A stretch of DNA of 64,000 nt from Paraconiothyrium sp. Pb-2020 (Eukaryota; Ascomycota; Dothideomycetes; Pleosporales; Didymosphaeriaceae). The position numbers and the translations under genes are program-made. Position 1 is the stretch's first letter, and each line of letters opens with the position of its first letter. The DNA lies in NCBI GenBank assembly GCA_022419385.1, contig JAJUBI010000002.1, positions 2,480,001-2,544,000 of the forward strand. The letters run 5' to 3'. This document shows positions 42,039 to 51,557 of the stretch, one piece after another. The notes beneath the pieces are model-generated. The model saw nothing but the letters and a program-made list of their open reading frames with translations. It ran no database searches and was not told the DNA's origin.

Positions 42039-43388
42039 GCGCTGGAAGGAAGAGAGAAGGTGCTTAGGTAAGAGCATCCTAACACGCTTATCAGCATTAG
42101 CAATCTTGGGTCAGTGCTGTTAAGCCAAGGAAAGTACAAAGAGGCGGAGGCGATGCATTAACAAGCGCTGGAAGGATATAAGAAGGTACTTAGGCAAGAG
42201 CATCCTAACACGCTTATTAGCATTAGCCAGCTTAGGTTAGTGCTGGAGAGGCAGAGAAAGTATAAAGAGGCGGAGGCGATGCATTAATAAGCACTAGAAG
42301 GATTAGAGAAGGTGCTTAGGCAAGAGTATCCTAACACGCTTACTAGTGTCAGTAAGCTTAGGTTAGTGCTAGAGAGGCAGGGAAAGTACAAAGAGGCGGA
42401 GGCGATGCATTAACAAGCGCTAGAAGGAAGAGAGAAGGTGCTTGGGTAAGAGCATCCTAACACGCTTATCAGCGTCAGCGAGCTTGGGTTAGTGCTGGAG
42501 AGGCAGGGAAAGTACGAAGAGGCGGAGGCAATGCATTAACAAGCGCTGGAAGGAAGAGAGAAGGTGCTTAGGCAAGAGTATCCTAACACGCTCACCAGCA
42601 TCAGCCAGCTTAGGTTAGTGCTGGAGAGGCAGGGAAAGTATAAAGAGGCAGAGGCGATAGAGCGTTAAGCGCTAGAAGGAAGAGAGAAGGTGCTTAGGCA
42701 AGAGTATCCCTACACGCTTACCAGCATTAGCAATCTTAGGTTAGTGCTAGAGAGGCAGGGAAAGTACAAAGAGGCGGAGGCGATACATCAACAAGTGCTA
42801 GAAGGATATAAGAAGGTGCTTAGGCGAGAGTATCCTAACACGCTTATCAGCGTCAGCAATCTTAGGTCAGTGCTGTCAAGGCAGGGAAAGTACAAAGAGG
42901 CGGAGGCAATACATTAATAAGCGCTAGAAGGATATAAGAAGGTGCTTAGGTAAGAGCATCCCCACACGCTTACTAGCGTTAGCCAGCTTAGGTTAGTGCT
43001 GTCGAGGCAGGGAAAGTACGAAGAGGCAGAGGCGATGCATCAACGAGATCTTAAAGGATCAGAGAAGGTGCTTAGGCGAGAGCATCCTGACACGCTCACT
43101 AGTATATATCACCTCGCTCATCTCCTTGCGCAACGTCATCGCATTAGCGAGTCCTTATTATTGTACCAGAGGGCATGCGCTGGGTACTCTGCTACTCTTG
43201 GAAACGATCATCCTACCACGCGGGCTTGTTGTGAACATTATTCTGAACTGTGCGAGTTGAACAAGCAACATAAGCCTACATTTCTTCCAACGTCAACTCG
43301 CGACATAGCAATGTGCACCCAGAAAGAATCAAGGTTTTCCCGCGGACTCGTGAGACTGGGCATCCGTCGCAAGCATTCTAAACAGTAG
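42039..43388 (+). pseudogene. Stop-interrupted TPR array and intact C-terminal tail of the preceding receptor
   Basis: About nine further 126-bp TPR units continue in the same frame to 43,090 without any frameshift. Stops, all TAA, occupy the same position of the unit (first Gln after the A-[MI]-H or A-I-E-R residues) in seven units, and a second Gln position in a few. Two units retain CAA. After the array an intact unique C-terminal segment ends at 43,388 (LAHLLAQRHRISES, then a basic end). Preservation of frame, with only C-to-T changes, indicates recent RIP and/or homogenisation between units. Confidence 0.8.
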
Positions 43389-43932
43389 CTATAATAAAAT
43401 ATATCGCCTTTTGCCGTCCAAGCTTCAACAAGTGCAAATATCCCATGGTAACCTTTCCGGCGTACTCGGTTTAGCCTAGCCGGTATCGATGGACTATTTT
43501 CGCCTAGTAAGCGGTATTTCAAAAAACTAATACGCTATAAAATACAGCTAAGAAATCCTTGCTCTCCACCAGAGCGGAGAAACTCTCGGATTGACAGCAT
43601 ATACTGTAGTATAGAATCCCGTTCAAGTAGATGCAATGTAAGCTCCTCTGATCAACTCTTCCTACTATACCTCCGAAGTCGAGAAAAGCCCAATCAATCG
43701 TTGCTAAGCCTGGGCGGAAACTAATGAAGCGTATGAGGGCGTCAACGAATCGGCTAACGGCGATGCCAGCACTGCGGCGATCCCCGTTACAAACTATTCT
43801 AGGGATAGACGTACAGCTATAGTGTTCTATTTTATTAGTCACAGGCATATGATGCGCTTTACAATTATTGTCAACGTCTAAATACAGAAAGTGTCTCGTT
43901 AGCCTGTGCGTCTCGTGAGGCCGTGCAGGACC
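43389..43932. other. Intergenic region
   Basis: The only long frame (43,519-43,848, minus) lacks similarity and signals. I see no supported feature. Confidence 0.5.
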
Positions 43933-44793
43933 TTACTGATCAATCTGCTGAAACCAGTCATTCATGTCATCAAAGAGATTCTGAATCTCTGGAAGAATCG
44001 GCAGACTTCCGAACAAATCTTCTTCACAGTAAGAATCAGTGTCCTCCTCGCCATACCCTACCAGATCTCCACTACTGCTCTGAGCATCCACTGCGGAGAA
44101 ACGTTCTATTGCTACTCTTTCATTGCTCGCCCAGATATGAGGCATATGCAAAGTGTGTGAATTCGTAAACGACAAGACGTCCTCAATGGCGGGTGCTCCG
44201 ACTGCGCTGCAGACGTTCAAATCGCTGCTGCTACGTAACCAAGATGTAGGTAGGTGATCTGATTCTTGGATATCTTCTCCGTGGCTGCTAGAGGCGGACC
44301 GGGGTTGTTGTCGCGAGTGCCTGGCGACGAAGACAATACCACTGATCCCGAAAGCCGCCGCGAACATCGAAGACAAAATCGTTAGGCTTGTGGTTTGGCT
44401 TGATGATGCCGCGAACGGCAGCTCGCTAGTGAGCGGTGCGTGTGAGCTAGTACGAATTGGGCGGGGCGAGCCGCATGTTGACGAAGGAAGTGATGTTGTG
44501 ATGGTTATGTTGTAAGGCCAGTAAGATCCACTGGCGGTCGGTTTCGGCAAAGAGCTAGTGCGCGAAATTAGAGTTGTGTCGGTCGTGGTATAGTTGGTGG
44601 AAGTGCGCATCGGCGCATGATGTGGAGTGTGTGCAACCGATCGCGTTGCATTCGCCCAAGGGCCCACAGCTATGCAGTTTGTGGTTAGCGTTCCGCATGA
44701 GCTTTGGGTCGGATTACCCACACGACTTAGCGGCAGATCGTTCAAAAAGTATGACACAACACCAAAAAGAAACAGGAGGCATTCTGGTATCAT
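43933..44793 (-). CDS. Mucin-like single-pass membrane protein
   Basis: 286 residues. A hydrophobic N terminus (MIPECLLFLFGVVSYFL) acts as probable signal peptide. The ectodomain of about 120 residues is rich in Ser and Thr with Asn-x-Thr/Ser sites (NATRS, NYTTT, NITIT). A transmembrane helix lies near 136-157 (LTILSSMFAAAFGISGIVFV), followed by RHSR and an acidic cytoplasmic tail. This topology fits cell-wall-stress sensor-like or other O-glycosylated fungal surface proteins, but the Cys-rich WSC domain is absent. No closer family is recognised. Confidence 0.65.
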   Translation of the reverse strand: MIPECLLFLFGVVSYFLNDLPLSRVGNPTQSSCGTLTTNCIAVGPWANATRSVAHTPHHAPMRTSTNYTTTDTTLISRTSSLPKPTASGSYWPYNITITTSLPSSTCGSPRPIRTSSHAPLTSELPFAASSSQTTSLTILSSMFAAAFGISGIVFVARHSRQQPRSASSSHGEDIQESDHLPTSWLRSSSDLNVCSAVGAPAIEDVLSFTNSHTLHMPHIWASNERVAIERFSAVDAQSSSGDLVGYGEEDTDSYCEEDLFGSLPILPEIQNLFDDMNDWFQQIDQ

Positions 44794-44966
44794 CTGTAGT
44801 TGGAGGCGAAAATAAACTATCTAACGTTGTCTGCTTTATTCGAATGACCCTCCCAACTGAGCCCCAGCGCAAGCGCCCACTTCCCGCGCCACACCCAACT
44901 AATTGCGGCACAAGCACCAAATGCGCCTTGCCTTGCCGCCAGAGACAAGTCACTAACTAATTGCGC

Positions 44967-45509
44967 CTACTTTTTCGCGCTTGGAGCAGTCTGGGTGGTG
45001 TTCCTCTCTGCAATGCATTCTGACACTTTCTCGTGTACCTGGTAACACCACGGCATCAATCTTAGATAATTCCGATCGAGGTTTACGATATCCTTGGACA
45101 TTTGGACTAGCGTTTTGTCTGTATCCTGAGACCACTTATTGACGAAATCGGTCAATTCGGACAGACTAGCCCGCGTTTTCTCCTTCACGTCTAGTATATT
45201 GGACTGGAGTTGCCGGACTTGTTCGGCAAGGTTGGCTATCTCTCCCGCTGCTGGATTGGGATTTGCGGCGTACTGCGTAGGTTGATCTAATGGAAGGTAG
45301 TGGTCCGATGCTTCTGGATCGGTCTGACACCATGCGGCGTCATAGTCCACTTCTGGTATGGGAGGTATGTTAGCATCTGGTTGAAAAGAGTGCATTGAGG
45401 GGATGTTCCAAAATGTGCCCGTGTGATCCATGTCATCACCAGGATAAGGCCGAACTCTAGACTTAAGTACAGTCCCTCCCCCGACCCTTTCCAGAGGCAC
45501 AGTTTGCAT
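44967..45509 (-). CDS. Hypothetical coiled-coil protein
   Basis: 180 residues from the ATG at 45,509; the frame stays open upstream to 45,620 without ATG, so a 5' exon may be missing. The first half is Pro/Gly-rich. Residues about 95-160 form a heptad-like helix (IANLAEQVRQLQSNILDVKEK) likely to be a coiled coil. The C terminus is basic. Divergent to the Myb-like gene at 45,697. Function unknown. Confidence 0.5.
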   Translation of the reverse strand: MQTVPLERVGGGTVLKSRVRPYPGDDMDHTGTFWNIPSMHSFQPDANIPPIPEVDYDAAWCQTDPEASDHYLPLDQPTQYAANPNPAAGEIANLAEQVRQLQSNILDVKEKTRASLSELTDFVNKWSQDTDKTLVQMSKDIVNLDRNYLRLMPWCYQVHEKVSECIAERNTTQTAPSAKK

Positions 45510-45696
45510 GGGGTAGCCAGCAAAGTGAGGTGTAGCAGATGATCGAGGTGAGACGCCGCCCCCGCCGATGAAATCTCCATTGCATCCGATTGGCAAGAAT
45601 CCTTCTTGGACCGAGCTCAATTTGGTCCGAGAAGTTTATTTGAACCGCTTGGGATCAGTCAGGCAGGTAGTCTATCTTAGTTCACCGCCGCCCTTA

Positions 45697-46035
45697 ATGC
45701 CCCGCCGACGAAATCCTAACTATACGCCGCAGGAAGAGAAGCGCCTTGCAGATGCAAAGAAGGATAATCCTACTGCACCTTGGCATGTCATCCGTACGGT
45801 ATACAATTCGGGGACCGCGGATCGGGGTAGACGTAGAACCAACTCGGGTTTGCGGAAAAAGTGGGAGAGCATGTGTCGATGCGAGATAGAACAGACCCGA
45901 TCAATTGGGAGGAATGACGCTGGGCCCGTGCCTCACAAACCCCCACCCCAGCACGAGGACCTTGTAGACATGGATACAGTAAATCACGATGAGCTAAAAT
46001 CATATGTGAGCTTTTCGCAATTCTTCATGAGCTAA
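45697..46035 (+). CDS. Small Myb/SANT-like protein
   Basis: 112 residues from the ATG at 45,697; an upstream in-frame extension overlaps the divergent gene. The N terminus is basic (MPRRRNPNYTPQEEKRLADAKK), with a helix pattern and Trp spacing (PWHVIRTVYN, RKKWESMC) suggestive of a Myb/SANT-like DNA-binding fold. The C-terminal third is acidic and unstructured. The family call is weak. Confidence 0.5.
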   Translation: MPRRRNPNYTPQEEKRLADAKKDNPTAPWHVIRTVYNSGTADRGRRRTNSGLRKKWESMCRCEIEQTRSIGRNDAGPVPHKPPPQHEDLVDMDTVNHDELKSYVSFSQFFMS

Positions 46036-46397
46036 GACTAACTTGATACTGGCATGTCGCTCGCTCAGTGGTGCTACTGTACCTAGCGATATTAAATTTC
46101 CTGGTGATCTGGATTATTGTTATATGGAATCGGTGGAATGATAACATCCAATAACAACAAGTGCTTTTACTAGAGAAAATAGGAACTGTAACGTATTGTT
46201 AATACCAGAACTTGATGCAGCCTCATGCTTTGTCTCTGCTATGCTCGTGGTGATCCATGTCGCCTTGAAAAGCCGATCGTTCCGATACGTTGTCGTAGGT
46301 TCCCATCCGTCGAATCCAGGAGCTTACCCTGTACCCCAAATATAAATGGGCGTGCGCGCCCATTGGTACTCAAACGAAAACAGCTAGCACCCTACCC
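46036..46397. other. Intergenic region
   Basis: About 360 bp, no supported feature. Confidence 0.5.
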
Positions 46398-46969
46398 ATG
46401 GACAACAACCAGGCACAGCTAAATGTACGTTTATGCAGGTCGACATGATCCTTTCTAACCATCACCAGAGCGTCGCTCTCAATGGAGCGGCCGCTCGAAA
46501 CCCCCCTCGCGATCCCCGCGCCGCCATCACGTGGTTCCAGCACTATGTGTTCCATATGTGAAGAGAAATCTTGATGGACCTTGATGCCCCCCAGAGGGAG
46601 CTACAGGAGGTTCGCCAGCAGCTACAGGAGGCTCAACGACAGTTACAGGAGGCTCCACGACAGCTACGGGAGGCTCAACAACAGCTACTAGAGCTTCAGC
46701 AACACTACAACAGGCTTGTACAGGAGTACTACAAGGTCGGCGAGCGGTGTGAGGCAGCGGAGCTACAGAAGGATCATTACAAGACCTTATCAGAGATGAA
46801 TCTACAAGCGGCTGGTGCTCAAGACGGTAAAGCATACCAAGATCACATCAAGGCGCCCGGACGACACAGTCCTAACTACAAAAACGCCTCAGAGACGCGC
46901 ACCACCAGACGATCTCGCCGACTTCAGCCGGATGGGGCCCAAGCTACGACTCCTGTTCAATCGTCTTGA
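46398..46969 (+). pseudogene. Coiled-coil protein gene with one in-frame TGA
   Basis: ATG at 46,398 (MDNNQAQLN) splices over a 45-nt intron (46,424-46,468; GTACGT, branch CTAAC, acceptor CCAG) into an exon that reaches TGA at 46,559-46,561. The same frame then continues from ATG 46,574 to 46,969. Read through, the product is about 174 residues, with four to five QQLQEA/RQLREA-type heptads (about 58-85), a coiled coil, and a basic C terminus. TGA may derive from CGA. Alternatively the downstream part is an independent protein of 131 residues. Confidence 0.45.
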
Positions 46970-47037
46970 CAAGCCCTTTCGTCTCGAAGCGCCCATACAT
47001 AACCTTATCAGAGGTCTTGGCGAGCATGGCCAACGAT

Positions 47038-47983
47038 TTAAGATGCTCTGGTAGAACGTCTTTCAAGAATGGATGCTGCATTGTTCAGTCTATTAAGCGT
47101 TCTGTGATTCCGACGACAAACCTGTATCAGTCCCTTTAAATCCGTATGCTCGTCGCGTACCGCAGTAATAAATTCTTCAACTTCTGTGTTGAAACGCGTT
47201 CCTATGCCCTTTTCTAGAGAGATGTGAACATCTGTTAGCAATTTTGCCGCGACTCTACACTGAGAAGGTGGCGTGATTGGGCCAATCGGAACAATGCGAT
47301 GGATTGCTACTTTTGCTCGGTTATTAATTACGTCTTTTGATCACAGCTGCCTACCTAGCTTCATACGTCCATCAATAATAGACAAAAACACGTCGTGAGC
47401 TAATATTTGTTCGAAATAACATCCAGATCGATTTAGTGACTCGATACCACGTAGCACCTTTTTCTTTCTATTAGTTGTTATCTTGTGACTCCAGTTTACC
47501 TACTTCTTTGCAAACCGTCTTAAATTCTCGAAGGCTTAAGCATCTATCCCAAAGCATGCGTGACAAAGACACTCCGGGGTGCTGAAAAATAAGATAAACG
47601 GATTCATCCCATTTAAGAGCATCCAGCGGACTTAGTGCGTAAGGATCGGGACGTTCCAACTCAAAGACGGTTTTGCGAGCAATCCTTATTATCATAAACC
47701 CATGGTAGGTTTTCCTCGAAGTGGCTTCACATTGGATGCGACCGTTACAGAAATCAGTCTTTGACCAGAACTCGTACTCCTCATCTGGATCACGGACTCG
47801 AGGTACCTTTCCAGTGAGAAGCGGCGGGCGAATGCGCGTAGCGCTAATCTTTGACTGATTTAAGATTCTGCTGACATTCTTCCGTCGGGAATTGTCCAAA
47901 GGTTCCGGCGAATGACGAGGCGAGCTCGATTTAGTAGTACCGATTGGATTGGGAGCAAATATCGTGTCCGTATCAGAATCCAT
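47038..47983 (-). CDS. Truncated protein-kinase-like (pseudokinase) protein
   Basis: Exons 47,504-47,983, 47,355-47,457 and 47,038-47,309 with introns of 46 and 44 nt, 284 residues in frame. The middle resembles the kinase hinge and alphaE region of fungal kinases (SVYLIFQHPGVSLSRML, then VCKEVLRGIESLN). A catalytic-loop-like stretch follows without the His-Arg-Asp motif, and an LSIIDGRMKL strand pair stands where a DFG-bearing segment would be. A Gly-rich loop is also missing, so activity is unlikely. Similar short degenerate kinases are common in fungal accessory regions. The C-terminal exon border is less certain. Confidence 0.55.
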
Positions 47984-48034
47984 GTCTTGGGGCCTATAAA
48001 ATCAAGATAGGTTTTATACCTCAAACGTATAACA

Positions 48035-48550
48035 ATGCCTCGCAAAAATAAGTGTAGAGTGCTGCCCCGCCATACCTCCCTGGAGGTAAACGATGTCGAT
48101 GAGCACATACGGCGCCACCACGGAATGACCCTAGCGCTAGGAATGAGTACCTCGCGAATGCATGAGTCGAAACGGAATGAAAACATTATTAAGTACATTC
48201 ACTATCTGTCGCGTACCAACGGTGAGCTACGAGCTGAATTGCTCTTCTACCGGCAATGTTATTCCGACGCAGGACGATTCAGTCATGAAGTTGAGATGCA
48301 GGCACAAGAATTACTTCATGAGTGCATTACAAGCAACTTCCAAGAGCCAGACATGGAAAAAATCCGTTCCGTATCGAACGGGTTGGACACTAGCCAGGAA
48401 AGGTTCGAGGATCGACGGAGACAGGCCATGGAGACATTCGTGGCACAATACCATGATCATCAACAGGAACCATTGCCAGGCGTCGATCGCGATCACCAAA
48501 AGGCGACGCCAACTAACTCACGAAATGGACTTGTCTGGTCCTCTAAGTAA
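48035..48550 (+). CDS. Hypothetical protein, 171 aa
   Basis: ATG-started frame 51 bp from the divergent pseudokinase-like gene. The N terminus is basic (MPRKNKCRVLPRHTS), and the central part is helical (NIIKYIHYLSRTNGELRAELLFYRQ), perhaps a coiled coil. The hydrophilic C terminus is rich in Gln and His. No domain is recognised. The arrangement repeats the divergent pair at 44,967/45,697. Confidence 0.5.
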   Translation: MPRKNKCRVLPRHTSLEVNDVDEHIRRHHGMTLALGMSTSRMHESKRNENIIKYIHYLSRTNGELRAELLFYRQCYSDAGRFSHEVEMQAQELLHECITSNFQEPDMEKIRSVSNGLDTSQERFEDRRRQAMETFVAQYHDHQQEPLPGVDRDHQKATPTNSRNGLVWSSK

Positions 48551-49438
48551 ACGATTGAGTGTACCCTAAGTCGCACCAGAAAGTAGTTGCTCTAACGTCC
48601 CTCACTGTTGGTAGAAAAACACTCTTCGTCGAAAATTAAGCGAGAGACCCATCTTCAAGCAAGTCAATACCCGTCTACACGCTTTAATAATGTTTAAGTC
48701 CCTGTGGATCATGTTCTCTGGCTCTCTGTCTCTACCTTGGACTGTTTTTATTCGAAAATTACCAGCGCCTTACATCTGCCTTGCCGATCTGACGCAATGC
48801 CTTATTTTATGCCAAATTCGCGAATACTTGCTATAGGATCAGCGGTAACGTACGTCCATCTCTCACGAAACACCCATTGTGCCGAAACAAAACCATCTAT
48901 TAGCGCAATTTATAGATCTGTTCGCATAACCCTAGAGTTACAAAGCGTGTCTATATATCGAATAACCCGTACTTTTTACTCTACACCAGTTGTTCTGGGA
49001 AGAGATTATATTGTGAGCGTGCTGTCGATCGCCCCATTCCTGGCTACTTTTCGCGTCTTAAGTTCTAAGCCCCATTTAGGCAACATGTCAAACAAATATT
49101 AGAATTTGGAGGTATCGTAGGTAATACAGACTTATAAAGTCTATCTTTACGAAGTTCGCAGATCTGAATACGTAAGGTCGCAAAGTCCGAAAGCTCCGAA
49201 GGGTAGGAGTAGTTTCAAGCGCAAGGAATTAGCGGGAGGGGCTGCATTATGTCATGTATCTTAGAACGACGCTATGCCCGATCTACTGGCGTTCCGGCAG
49301 ACCAGGACGTCAGCCATCAATGTGATGATTTTCTATTTTTAGTCGCTTCTGCTCGGTTCCATCCCATTCCAGTAAGGCAGCAGCAGTTGAAGGCAGGATC
49401 TCGTTCCTTCTTCAAGCATCACCAACATACAGTAAGTG
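48551..49438. other. Intergenic region with 5' flank of the transposon
   Basis: About 890 bp. One frame (48,704-49,102) has no similarity. No terminal inverted repeat of the downstream transposase element could be matched by eye to the sequence after 51,292. Confidence 0.45.
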
Positions 49439-51292
49439 ATGGAGCTCGCCAGCCCTGCGCAGGCAGAAAGCCTTCCATCGAACGCACGTGAATCCTATGC
49501 TACTCGAGCAGAACGCGAAGAGACCCCTCGCTCCACGCTGTGGCATCGAGACCATGGACGGCCTTCACGAAAGGCCAAAGCCCAAAGCCAGCAATACCTT
49601 ACCCCGCCCGAAGAGAAAGCTCTCGTACAGTACCTCCTGCGAATGGCTGCCCTCGGAACCCCTGTCCGGGTCAAGTACCTACCGTCGCTAGCTTTCATCA
49701 TCGCCCGCCGGCGGCCTACGACAAATGCGTCGACGCGCGCGACGAAACCGCCGTGTAAGAACTGGCCTCAGGCATTCACCAAGCGTAATCCAGCACTCAA
49801 ACACAGGAGTAATAGACCTATGGATTGGAACCGACATGACAACAATATATACGATAAGGTTACTGAATGGTTTGAGGTAATCAAGGACGAAGTTGATAAG
49901 CCGGATGTAAAGCCCGAGAACTGGTATAACATGGACGAGACAGGTATTATGCTTTCTATGCTTGGCACTATTAAGGTGCTCGTAAGTAAGGATGATCGGC
50001 GAGACTATAGAGGCGCTGGTGTGAAGCGAACTATGGTGACTGCGGTTGAATGCATATCAGCAAGCGGTGAAGCTCTAAGCCCGATGATTATCTGGCCAGC
50101 GTCTACCCATCGGAGCAACTGGACGACCTACCCAACACCCGGGTGGGTCTACGCCTTCTCCGAGTCTGGCTACAATGACTCCTATCTAACCCTAGAGTGG
50201 TTGAAACGAGTATTTGACCCCCAGACAAAAGCACGAGCTAATGGTAAGCCACGTGTATTAATCTGCGATGGGTTCGGGACGCACGAAACCCTCGAAGTCC
50301 TAGAGTTTTGCTTTGAGAACAACATTCTCTTATGCCGGTTACCCTCTCACACCTCTCACAAGACTCAACCATGCGACGTTGCGGTGTTTGGGCCACTGAA
50401 GACGGCCTACCGCGACCAAGTAGAACAACTATACCGGAGTGGAGTGACAGTAGTCCTTAAAGAGCACTTTACCTCTTTGTATAGTCCTGCCAGGGAGACA
50501 GCCATGAGCAAGAAGAATATTCTTGCAGGGTGGGCTAAGGCTGGTCTGTTCCCTTTCAACCCGAACAGAGTTCTGAGGAATCTTGCGAAGCCGTCCCTAG
50601 CTGTCCGCAGCGAAGTAACTGAAGCGGCCCCATCGCATGAAGTACTCCAAACTCCGACAACTCCCGTCACGTCAGAAGCTCTCTCATCCCTACTTACTCT
50701 GATCAGACAGAATCCTTCTGATGAGCCAGGTAGACGGCGTCATCAGAAACTCGTAGACAAGCTCGCGAATGCTGCCGAGAGATTATCTACCCAGCAGGCC
50801 CTCGACCAGAACGAAATCGAGTTTCTATCGAGCAAGAACAACGAAGCCAGAACTCGACGAAAGGAGAAGTCAAACATAGTTGGCAGAAGCAGGGTCATGA
50901 AGTGGGAGGATATCGAAATCGCACGAGCGAAGCGAGCTGAGCAGGAGGCTGCTACAGAAGCTAAAGGTAAGCAAAAACGCGGTCGTAAGCGAAAGCGCAC
51001 TGCGACAGCGGCGGACGAGCCATCAGAGGCAGGAGAGCCAGCGGAGGCAGCAGAAGTCTTACGCGTAGCGATAGCTCAAAGTACTGTGGACAGAGCCAAA
51101 GGTCAAAGAAAGTACAAGAGAGCGAGGCAGGAACCGGAGGAAGCAGCGAGGGTGGCGAAACGTGGTAAAACTGGTGAGACTGCCACATTAGAGCATGCGA
51201 GACCTACAGAAGTGCAGGCGATCGGACAACGGGATTCAGTGGAGAGGACTGCAGAGGTTTCTTATAGAGCCCCAGTGGCACACATGTATTAA
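49439..51292 (+). CDS. pogo/Fot1-like DDE transposase, second element
   Basis: 617 residues, related along its length to the transposase at 9,861 but clearly diverged. An N-terminal helix-turn-helix part (about 20-140) is followed by the DDE_1 core with catalytic Asp residues in NMDETG, ICDGFGTHET and TQPCDVAVF. The C terminus carries GKQKRGRKRKR and a longer Ala/Glu-rich extension than its relative. Both proteins end in a conserved YRAPVAHMY-like peptide. The frame is intact and shows no RIP. ATG at 49,439 is used; the preceding GTG is ignored. It sits directly before a HET receptor. Confidence 0.9.
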   Translation: MELASPAQAESLPSNARESYATRAEREETPRSTLWHRDHGRPSRKAKAQSQQYLTPPEEKALVQYLLRMAALGTPVRVKYLPSLAFIIARRRPTTNASTRATKPPCKNWPQAFTKRNPALKHRSNRPMDWNRHDNNIYDKVTEWFEVIKDEVDKPDVKPENWYNMDETGIMLSMLGTIKVLVSKDDRRDYRGAGVKRTMVTAVECISASGEALSPMIIWPASTHRSNWTTYPTPGWVYAFSESGYNDSYLTLEWLKRVFDPQTKARANGKPRVLICDGFGTHETLEVLEFCFENNILLCRLPSHTSHKTQPCDVAVFGPLKTAYRDQVEQLYRSGVTVVLKEHFTSLYSPARETAMSKKNILAGWAKAGLFPFNPNRVLRNLAKPSLAVRSEVTEAAPSHEVLQTPTTPVTSEALSSLLTLIRQNPSDEPGRRRHQKLVDKLANAAERLSTQQALDQNEIEFLSSKNNEARTRRKEKSNIVGRSRVMKWEDIEIARAKRAEQEAATEAKGKQKRGRKRKRTATAADEPSEAGEPAEAAEVLRVAIAQSTVDRAKGQRKYKRARQEPEEAARVAKRGKTGETATLEHARPTEVQAIGQRDSVERTAEVSYRAPVAHMY

Positions 51293-51557
51293 TATGAGCT
51301 CGGCTGGTCTCCATGAATTAATGCGGGTAATCTGACCTCCCCGCCAAGACGATCCGGCCCCTGCTCCTTGTTACATCACGTGATCAGATAGCTGAGGCGG
51401 GGATTGAAGCGCGAGGCTGCAGTCATGCGGAGCTGGCTCACAGCCCCAAGCGCTCAGCCTGATCATTTGAAAGCAGCCATGCACCTGCATCCGTCTACTA
51501 CACCGCAGCCAGCGTTTGCCAACGGCCCTCGCGTCTACAGAGCATGCGTCTGCCGCG
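51293..51557. promoter_or_regulatory. Intergenic region upstream of the third HET receptor
   Basis: Contains ATCACGTGAT near 51,375, a symmetric CACGTG site like those upstream of other genes in this window. No TATA box was recognised. Confidence 0.4.

Noticed and set aside
43519..43848. 109-residue minus-strand frame
   Set aside because: No similarity, no splice or promoter context, unusual composition; probably chance.
48704..49102. 132-residue plus-strand frame
   Set aside because: No recognisable feature; lies in the flank of the transposon.
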